A stretch of DNA of 55,066 nt from an uncultured Oscillospiraceae bacterium. Lineage in GTDB: Bacteria; Bacillota; Clostridia; Oscillospirales; Oscillospiraceae. The notes below the pieces were generated by a model. The model had not been told where the DNA came from and ran no database searches. It was given only the letters and a program-made list of their open reading frames with translations. How positions within the stretch are numbered: the stretch's first letter is position 1; each line of letters opens with the position of its first letter. The stretch is from contig CALXDC010000013.1 in NCBI GenBank assembly GCA_944386975.1, positions 1 through 55,066 on the forward strand, read 5' to 3'. The translations under genes were made by a program, and so were the position numbers. Shown here piece by piece: positions 49,282 through 55,066 of the stretch.

Positions 49282-49323
49282 TCCCGGGGGCGGGCTGTTG
49301 GGGTAGGGCCGGACCGTCCGGGA

Positions 49324-49359
49324 AAAAGCCGCGCCGGGGGCGGCAGCCTCCGGCGCGGT
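49324..49359 (-). terminator. Terminator of the dnaG-rpoD operon
   Basis: The stem CCGCGCCGG / CCGGCGCGG (49329-49358) is followed on the minus strand by CTTTTTCC. Confidence 0.85.
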
Positions 49360-49365
49360 AAGATC

Positions 49366-50751
49366 TCAGTTGAGGAAGTCCTTCAGCTTCTTGGAGCGGG
49401 AGGGGTGGCGCAGCTTCCGCAGGGCCTTGGCCTCGATCTGACGGATGCGCTCACGGGTGACGTTGAACTCCTTGCCCACCTCTTCCAGGGTGCGGCTGCG
49501 GCCGTCCTCAATGCCGAAGCGCAGCTTCAGCACCTTCTCCTCACGGGGGGTGAGGGTGGAGAGCACATCCACCAGCTGCTCCTTCAAAAGGGTGAAGCTG
49601 GCGGCCTCGCTGGGCTCGCTGGCCCCCTCGTCGGGGATGAAGTCGCCCAGATGGCTGTCCTCCTCCTCGCCGATGGGAGTCTCCAGACTGACAGGCTCCT
49701 GGGCAATCTTCAAAATCTCCCGGACCTTCTCCACCGGCATGCCCATCTCCGCGGAGATCTCCTCCGGGGAGGGGTCGTGGCCCAGCTCCTGGAGGAGCTG
49801 GCGGCTGACCCGGATCACCTTGTTGATGGTTTCCACCATGTGCACCGGGATGCGGATGGTCCGGGCCTGGTCGGCGATGGCTCGGGTGATGGCCTGACGA
49901 ATCCACCAGGTGGCGTAGGTGGAGAACTTGTATCCCTTGGTATAGTCGAACTTCTCCACGGCCTTGATGAGACCCAGGTTGCCCTCCTGAATCAGATCCA
50001 AAAACAGCATGCCCCGGCCTACGTACCGCTTGGCGATGGACACCACCAGACGGAGGTTGGCCTCCGCCAGCTTCTGCTTGGCCCGCTCGCCGGAACGGAC
50101 CTTGGCATTCAGCTCCTTTTTCGTCTCCTCCGGCAGCTCCATGCCGTCCTGCTCCGCCATCTTCAGCGTCTCGGCGGCGTTGTTGCCGTCGGTCATGGCG
50201 GTGGCCAGCTTGATCTCCTCATCGGGGGCCAGCAGGGGCACCTTGCCGATTTCCTTAAGGTACATGCGGACGGGGTCGTCGATGGAGAAGCTGTCCACCA
50301 GGGTGTTGGGGTCTACCAGCTCCTCCTCCTCGATGCCGCTGATCTCCTCCATGGGGGGCTCCAGATCGTCGGGCAGCTCCGGCAGCAGGTCCTCCTCGGC
50401 GCCGATCTCGATGCCGAGAGCCTCCAGGGAGTCGTAGATGTGCTCCATCTGGTCGCTGTCCAGATCCAGCTCATCCAGCACCTCCATCATCTCTGTGGAG
50501 TCCACCTTTCCCCGCTTCTTGCCCCGGGCGAAGAGGTCCATCACCTTCTCGTTGGCGTTGAGGATCGCAGCCGCGGACAGGGGGGCCACCAGCTTCTCGT
50601 CCAGCTTCTGCAGGACCCGCTTCTCGCCGCCCTCGCTCTTATCCCGCTTGGAACCACGCTTGACGGGCTTGAGATCCACCTCGGGCAGCTCCTCGAGAGG
50701 GGTGTCCTGCACCAGATCGTTGACGTCAACGTGTTCGAAATCTTTACTCAT
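49366..50751 (-). CDS. rpoD: RNA polymerase primary sigma factor RpoD (SigA)
   Basis: The 461-residue protein directs polymerase to housekeeping promoters. Region 1.1 and an acidic linker take up the first ~180 residues. Region 1.2 is seen at [12 protein letters not shown], region 2 at [29 protein letters not shown] and [13 protein letters not shown] (the -10 contact), region 3 at [11 protein letters not shown], and region 4 at [14 protein letters not shown] and [19 protein letters not shown] (the -35 contact). ATG 50751 overlaps the dnaG stop by four bases and has GGAGGAAAG upstream. The many TTGACA/TATAAT-type boxes in this window are its likely targets. Confidence 0.98.
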   Translation of the reverse strand: MSKDFEHVDVNDLVQDTPLEELPEVDLKPVKRGSKRDKSEGGEKRVLQKLDEKLVAPLSAAAILNANEKVMDLFARGKKRGKVDSTEMMEVLDELDLDSDQMEHIYDSLEALGIEIGAEEDLLPELPDDLEPPMEEISGIEEEELVDPNTLVDSFSIDDPVRMYLKEIGKVPLLAPDEEIKLATAMTDGNNAAETLKMAEQDGMELPEETKKELNAKVRSGERAKQKLAEANLRLVVSIAKRYVGRGMLFLDLIQEGNLGLIKAVEKFDYTKGYKFSTYATWWIRQAITRAIADQARTIRIPVHMVETINKVIRVSRQLLQELGHDPSPEEISAEMGMPVEKVREILKIAQEPVSLETPIGEEEDSHLGDFIPDEGASEPSEAASFTLLKEQLVDVLSTLTPREEKVLKLRFGIEDGRSRTLEEVGKEFNVTRERIRQIEAKALRKLRHPSRSKKLKDFLN

Positions 50752-52535
50752 TGTTGCTTTCCTCCGTAACCCTTTTTTGCTTTGTATTTCTCCTGGGCCG
50801 CCAACAGGGGGTCGCACTCCTGCGCCCCGGACCGCGCCCGGCAGGAATCTTGTATGATGCGTATGTAGTCGGCCAGGGCCTGACGGCTGTTGGCCATGGA
50901 CTCCGGCTTCTGGAGAAGGCCGGTGAAGTGGTCCATCTCCTCCCGCTCCAGCTCCTGGGACAAGAGGGCCGGACTGGGCTGGCTCCCCTCCTGATGGCAG
51001 CGCAGCAGGATGGAGTAGATTTTACCCAGCAGGGAGGAGGAAAATTCCTCCGGCTGCAGCTGGGGGCAGAGGGCAAAGAGACTGTCGTCCCGGGTGAGCA
51101 GCCGCAGCACCCCCTCCTCGGCCATGGCCGAGCGGACGTCGGTGTACCGGCTGGAGCGGTCCTTGGGCTGCAGCTGGGCGGCAGGGTTCAGACTGGCCCG
51201 CTCCTGCTGCCGCCGCTCCTGGCCCGCCCTTTTCTTGAAGGCCCGCTTCACCTCCAGCTCCATGGCCTCCTTGGACAGCCCCGCCCGCTCCGCCGCCCTC
51301 CCGGCGTAGACCTCCCGCTCCACGGCACTGGAGAGAGAGGCAATGACGCTGCTGATCTCTTCGGCGTAGGCCACCCGCTGGCGGTCGTCGGTGAGGTCGT
51401 ATTTGGCGGCCACCGCGTCCATGCGGAACTCAATGTGGTTCTCACTGCCGGTGAGAAGGGCCTCAAAGGCCTCCCGGCCCTGGAACTTGATGAAGTCGTC
51501 CACGTCCTGCTTCACATACTGCCCGTCCACCAGACGCCGGGGCAGCTGCAGCACCTTCACGGAAAACTCCGAGTTGTTCAGAAGGTCGATGGCCTTCTGG
51601 GTGGCGGCCTTGCCCGCATCGTCGTTGTCGTAGCAGAGCACCAGTTCCTTGGTGTACCGGCTGAGCAGGCGGATCTGTTCGGTGGTGAGGGCGGTGCCCA
51701 TGGAGGCCACCGCGTTGTCGAACCCCGCCTGATGGAGGGTGATGACGTCGATGTTGCCCTCGCAGAGAATGATGTTGCTCCGCTTGGTCTTTTTGGCCAG
51801 ATTCATGCCGTAGAGGACCCGCCGCTTGCTATACACCATGGTCTCCGAGGTGTTCATATATTTGGGTTCGCTCTTGTCCAACACCCGGCCGCCGAAGGCC
51901 ACCACGTCCCCCCGCACGTCGATGACGGGGAACATGAGGCGGTTGCGGAACTTGTCGTAGAGCCGGCCCTGCCGGTTCTGGACCACCAGCCCCGCCGCCA
52001 GCAGCTCCGCCTTGGTAAAGCCCTTTTGCAGCATGGCGGTGAGGAGGCTGTCCCAGCTGTCGACAGAGGCGCCGAGACCGAAGTTGGTGGCGGTGCGCCG
52101 GGAAATCTTTCGGCGCTGGAGGTATTCCGCCACCGCAGCTCCCTGGGGGGAGTGGAGGGTCTCGTAGTAAAACTGGGCCGCCGACCGGTTGAGATCCAGA
52201 AGCCGCTGCCGCCTTCGCCCGGCCTCCTTGTCCCCGTCCTCCTCCTCAGGCAGCTCCAGATTGGCCCGCTTGGCCAGAAAGGCCACCGCGTCCCGGAAGG
52301 ACAGGTTCTCCTCCTCCATGATGAAGTTGATGACGCCGCCGCCCTTCTTGCAGCCGAAGCAGTAATAGATCTGCTTGTCCGGCGAGACGGAGAAGGAGCC
52401 GGTCTTCTCGCTGTGGAAGGGGCAGAGGCCGAAGTAGTTGCTGCCCTTGCGGGTAAGCTGGACGTAGGTGGACACCACGTCCACGATGTCGCTGCGTGCG
52501 GTGAGCTCGTCCAGAAACTGCTGGGAAAAGGCCAT
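50748..52535 (-). CDS. dnaG: DNA primase DnaG
   Basis: The 595-residue enzyme makes RNA primers for replication. The N-terminal zinc domain ([18 protein letters not shown] and [16 protein letters not shown]2 type), the catalytic core with [12 protein letters not shown], the TOPRIM domain ([17 protein letters not shown], then [12 protein letters not shown]) and a C-terminal helicase-binding region are present. The length is normal. ATG 52535 follows AAAGGAGGCGG. It is the first gene of the dnaG-rpoD operon; rpsU is not in front of it. The 331-base divergent gap upstream has a TATACT box near 52590 on the minus strand and no gene. Confidence 0.97.
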   Translation of the reverse strand: MAFSQQFLDELTARSDIVDVVSTYVQLTRKGSNYFGLCPFHSEKTGSFSVSPDKQIYYCFGCKKGGGVINFIMEEENLSFRDAVAFLAKRANLELPEEEDGDKEAGRRRQRLLDLNRSAAQFYYETLHSPQGAAVAEYLQRRKISRRTATNFGLGASVDSWDSLLTAMLQKGFTKAELLAAGLVVQNRQGRLYDKFRNRLMFPVIDVRGDVVAFGGRVLDKSEPKYMNTSETMVYSKRRVLYGMNLAKKTKRSNIILCEGNIDVITLHQAGFDNAVASMGTALTTEQIRLLSRYTKELVLCYDNDDAGKAATQKAIDLLNNSEFSVKVLQLPRRLVDGQYVKQDVDDFIKFQGREAFEALLTGSENHIEFRMDAVAAKYDLTDDRQRVAYAEEISSVIASLSSAVEREVYAGRAAERAGLSKEAMELEVKRAFKKRAGQERRQQERASLNPAAQLQPKDRSSRYTDVRSAMAEEGVLRLLTRDDSLFALCPQLQPEEFSSSLLGKIYSILLRCHQEGSQPSPALLSQELEREEMDHFTGLLQKPESMANSRQALADYIRIIQDSCRARSGAQECDPLLAAQEKYKAKKGYGGKQQ

Positions 52536-52775
52536 GGCCGCCTCCTTTCCAAGTGATCCGTGGGCCGCTTCGAAAATACGGCTATTAGTATATACGCCGC
52601 CGTTTTCAAAATCCCTCTTTTTTTACAAAATAATTTTGAAACTTCCAGAAAAGACAGGGGAAGGCCCTCCGGCGGCAGGAAAGGGAGGGGGCGGATACCT
52701 TTATATAATGTCCTCTTGCCAAATTTGCATAAAAGGACCGGAAGAGAAAGGAAGATTTTTGAAAAAAACAAAGGC

Positions 52776-52804
52776 TTGACGGCGAAGAGGAGGTATGCTA
52801 TAAT
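52776..52804 (+). promoter_or_regulatory. Strong promoter of the str operon
   Basis: TTGACG, 17 bases, and a perfect TATAAT, just ahead of the L7Ae-like gene, rpsL, rpsG and fusA. The preceding 52536-52775 is an AT-rich gap with the divergent dnaG leader and nothing else I can name. Confidence 0.88.
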
Positions 52805-52866
52805 CTCAAATTGCGTGGATATGTGTATTCTGCGAATTTTGGTGCGCCAAAACGGAGGGAGTCCCT

Positions 52867-53112
52867 GTGCTGCGAGAGCTTTTGAACCAACCGAAGGTGG
52901 TGGGCGTCAAGCAGTCCCGCAGGGCCATCCGGGAGGGAAGGGCCGTCCGGGTTCTTCTGGCCGCCGACGCCGACCCCGCTTTGACCCGGCCCCTGATGGA
53001 GCTGTGCGGTCAGCAGGGGATCGAGACGGAGGAGGGCTTCACCATGGAGGAGCTGGGGAAAGCCGCCGGCATCCAGGTAGGCGCCGCTGTGGTGGCCGTT
53101 CTGCGCCAATAA
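52867..53112 (+). CDS. L7Ae-family ribosomal/RNA-binding protein (YbxF-like)
   Basis: The 81-residue protein has the L7Ae/L30e fold: VVGVKQSRRAIREGRAVRVLLAADADPAL (the kink-turn binding face, in parts VVGVKQSRRA and VLLAADADPA), then ELGKAAGIQVGAAVVAVL. In Bacillus the equivalent YbxF binds kink-turn RNA and lies upstream of rpsL. It is here in the same position as the first gene of the str operon. GTG 52867 has GGAGGGAG upstream. In the gap to rpsL is a small hairpin (GGGAGCGATTGCTCCC), which may attenuate transcription or protect the message. Confidence 0.88.
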   Translation: MLRELLNQPKVVGVKQSRRAIREGRAVRVLLAADADPALTRPLMELCGQQGIETEEGFTMEELGKAAGIQVGAAVVAVLRQ

Positions 53113-53207
53113 ATTTCTGCGGTTTTTGCCGGGATATTTTTTCGGTATCCTGTCAAAAATAAAGGGAGCGATTGCTCCCGCAACTATTTTTCAGAAAGGA
53201 GAAAACT

Positions 53208-53624
53208 ATGCCTACTTTTAACCAGTTGGTTCGCAAGGGTAGAGATCAGGTGACCTACAAGTCCAACAGCCCTGCCATGCAGCACGGCCTGAACACCCTG
53301 AAGAACAAGGAGACCGACCTGCCTTCTCCTCAGAAGCGCGGCGTGTGCACCGCTGTTCGTACCTCCACCCCCAAGAAGCCCAACTCCGCACTGCGTAAGA
53401 TCGCTCGTGTGCGCCTGACCAACGGCTACGAGGTCACCGCCTACATTCCCGGCGTGGGCCACAGCCTGCAGGAGCACTCCGTGGTCATGATCCGCGGCGG
53501 CCGTGTGAAGGACCTGCCTGGTGTGCGTTACCACATCATCCGCGGCACTCTGGACACCCAGGGCGTCAACGGCCGGATGCAGGCCCGCTCCAAGTACGGC
53601 GCCAAGCGTCCCAAGGCCAAGTAA
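53208..53624 (+). CDS. rpsL: 30S ribosomal protein S12
   Basis: The 138-residue protein is part of the decoding centre. The family pattern is full: [31 protein letters not shown] (with the lysine changed in streptomycin resistance), [16 protein letters not shown] and [12 protein letters not shown]. The usual lysine is intact (TPKKPNSA), so no resistance mutation is seen. ATG 53208 has AGAAAGGAG upstream; an earlier in-frame start is not used. Second gene of the str operon. Confidence 0.98.
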   Translation: MPTFNQLVRKGRDQVTYKSNSPAMQHGLNTLKNKETDLPSPQKRGVCTAVRTSTPKKPNSALRKIARVRLTNGYEVTAYIPGVGHSLQEHSVVMIRGGRVKDLPGVRYHIIRGTLDTQGVNGRMQARSKYGAKRPKAK

Positions 53625-53770
53625 GAGCGCATCGAACCCCGCTTTGCCGAATAGGTTGACATAGTTTTTTACCATATAAAACTGTGGTTGCCTCTTTGGC
53701 AGGCAATACGCTGCGCACTGCGCAGAGAGTACCTATGAATTCATAAATTTTAATGAAGGAGGGAAGCAAA

Positions 53771-54241
53771 GTGCCCAGAAGAGGTAACGTTCCCAAGAGA
53801 GAAATTTTGCCGGATCCTATGTACAATAGCGTTCTGGTGACCAAGCTTGTCAACAGCATCATGCTGGACGGCAAGAAGGGCGTGGCGCAGAAGGTCGTGT
53901 ACGGCGCCTTTGACATTGTCAAGGAGAAGACCGGCAACGATCCCCTGGAGGTGTTCACCACCGCCATGGAGAACATCATGCCCAGCCTGGAGGTCAAGGC
54001 CCGCCGTGTGGGCGGCGCCACCTATCAGGTGCCTATGGATGTGCGTCCCGTTCGCCGGCAGACCCTGGGTCTGCGTTGGCTGACCACCTATTCCCGCGCC
54101 CGCAGCGAGCGCACCATGGCTGAGCGCCTGGCCGCTGAGATCATGGACGCCGCCAACAACACCGGCTCCGCCGTGAAGAAGCGCGAGGATACCCACAAGA
54201 TGGCCGAGTCCAACAAGGCGTTCGCCCACTTCCGTTGGTAA
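53771..54241 (+). CDS. rpsG: 30S ribosomal protein S7
   Basis: The 156-residue primary 16S rRNA-binding protein has the usual [16 protein letters not shown] start, the [20 protein letters not shown] segment (seen as [11 protein letters not shown]), [15 protein letters not shown] and [11 protein letters not shown] chose GTG 53771: AAGGAGG is eight bases upstream and the earlier ATG overlaps that site. In other bacteria S7 represses translation of this operon by binding the S12-S7 intercistronic RNA. The 146-base gap from rpsL could serve that purpose, but I did not find a clear rRNA mimic. Confidence 0.98.
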   Translation: MPRRGNVPKREILPDPMYNSVLVTKLVNSIMLDGKKGVAQKVVYGAFDIVKEKTGNDPLEVFTTAMENIMPSLEVKARRVGGATYQVPMDVRPVRRQTLGLRWLTTYSRARSERTMAERLAAEIMDAANNTGSAVKKREDTHKMAESNKAFAHFRW

Positions 54242-54271
54242 CTGTCTGAATTTAAGCAAGGAGAAACGACT

Positions 54272-55066
54272 ATGCCGAGAAAGGTATCTCTGGAAAACAC
54301 AAGAAACATCGGCATTATGGCTCACATCGATGCAGGAAAGACCACCACGACGGAGCGAATCCTGTATTATACCGGCGTGAACTACAAGATCGGTGAGACC
54401 CATGATGGTACTGCCACCATGGACTGGATGGAGCAGGAGCAGGAGCGTGGTATCACCATCACCTCCGCCGCTACCACCTGCTACTGGGCCGGTACCAAGA
54501 AGCAGTTCCCCCAGACCCGAATCAACATCATTGATACCCCGGGTCACGTGGACTTCACCGTGGAGGTGGAGCGCTCCCTGCGCGTGCTGGACGGCTCTGT
54601 GACCGTCATGTGTGCCAAGGGCGGCGTGGAGCCCCAGTCTGAGACCGTGTGGCGTCAGGCGGACCACTATCACGTGCCCCGCATGATCTACGTCAACAAG
54701 ATGGACATCATGGGCGCGGACTTCTACAACGTCCTGCGCATGATTGACGAGCGTCTCAAGTGCAACGCCGTTCCCATCCAGCTGCCCATCGGCAAGGAGG
54801 CCGATTTCCGCGGCATCATCGACCTGGTGGAGATGAACGCGGACATCTACTACGACGAGCTGGGCAAGGACATGCGGGTGGAGCCGATTCCCGATGACAT
54901 GATGGAGCTGGCAGAGGAGTACCGCGAAAAGCTTTTGGACGCAGTCTCTATGTTCGACGATGAGATCATGGAGATGTACCTGGAAGGCAAGGAGATCCCC
55001 ACCGACAAGATCCGCAAGGCCATCCGCCAGGCCACCGTGGCCGTGGAGATGATCCCTGTGGTCTGC
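54272..55066 (+). CDS. fusA: Translation elongation factor G (5' part, cut by the window end)
   Basis: The first 265 codons of EF-G are present and open to the last base. They show the G1 loop [16 protein letters not shown], the switch I region [13 protein letters not shown]3 [13 protein letters not shown], and G4 VNKMD, so the GTPase domain is intact. EF-G drives translocation and ribosome recycling. ATG 54272 has AAGGAG upstream and follows rpsG by 30 bases. tufA probably follows outside the window. Confidence 0.97.
   Translation, partial: MPRKVSLENTRNIGIMAHIDAGKTTTTERILYYTGVNYKIGETHDGTATMDWMEQEQERGITITSAATTCYWAGTKKQFPQTRINIIDTPGHVDFTVEVERSLRVLDGSVTVMCAKGGVEPQSETVWRQADHYHVPRMIYVNKMDIMGADFYNVLRMIDERLKCNAVPIQLPIGKEADFRGIIDLVEMNADIYYDELGKDMRVEPIPDDMMELAEEYREKLLDAVSMFDDEIMEMYLEGKEIPTDKIRKAIRQATVAVEMIPVVC

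Noticed and set aside
48736-50769. A 677-codon open frame on the plus strand
   Set aside because: It is antisense to rpoD and begins in a terminator and repeat region.
53113-53207. A strong terminator between the L7Ae-like gene and rpsL
   Set aside because: The hairpin at 53164-53179 is short (GGGAGC/GCTCCC) and lacks a proper T-run; the genes are in one operon elsewhere.

Overview
The window is 55 kb of high-GC chromosome from a spore-forming member of the Clostridia, most likely an Oscillospiraceae-type gut bacterium (Flavonifractor, Lawsonibacter or Intestinimonas-like). This is an inference from gene content: a YunB sporulation protein, a GerS-like lipoprotein beside alr, RpoD/DnaG, a T-box, a lysine riboswitch and a glmS ribozyme in typical Firmicutes settings, strong AGGAGG ribosome binding sites, and GC-rich codon use. 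No species can be named from the sequence alone.

Layout. Positions 1-3000 hold a dispersed repeat, yunB and ligA. At 3000-5650 a leftward dapA-dapB-dapH operon lies under a lysine riboswitch, with a divergent M20 deacylase that may finish the same acetyl-diaminopimelate route. At 7400-10650 are an HD-domain protein, a NiaR-type repressor, an XRE-membrane protein and a PfoR-like PTS IIC protein. At 10860-13440 a YgeY-like hydrolase pairs with a hydantoinase. At 13750-18100 is T-box controlled pheS-pheT, with an unusual structured tandem repeat between the genes and an enlarged PheT. At 18228-22700 is nnrE/D, the GerS-like gene, alr, mazF and a secreted protein of unknown function. At 22800-26500 are an unknown gene, a membrane lipase-like protein, nrdR, and a DUF421/DUF4363 pair. 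At 26600-31400 are the glmS ribozyme, glmS, pepD and galM. At 31400-32000 is a repeat-rich gap. At 32000-36800 are DUF4330, a glycosyltransferase-CsaB fusion and recQ.

The most unusual part is 37.2-46.27 kb. A 9.07-kb mobile element has split an ATPase gene in two; joining codons across a shared 6-bp core restores the frame. The element carries a large serine recombinase with an apparent ATT start, a tyrosine integrase beside a decayed tRNA-Leu, a SWIM-type small protein, a Fic toxin with its antitoxin, and a 1,224-residue AT-rich TPR protein with a C-terminal PIN-like domain. The last is the best candidate for an undescribed or little-described conflict/defence protein.

After the element come a D-aminoacylase-type gene, a small membrane protein, the leftward dnaG-rpoD operon, and the start of the rightward str operon (L7Ae-like gene, rpsL, rpsG, fusA), which runs off the end of the window.
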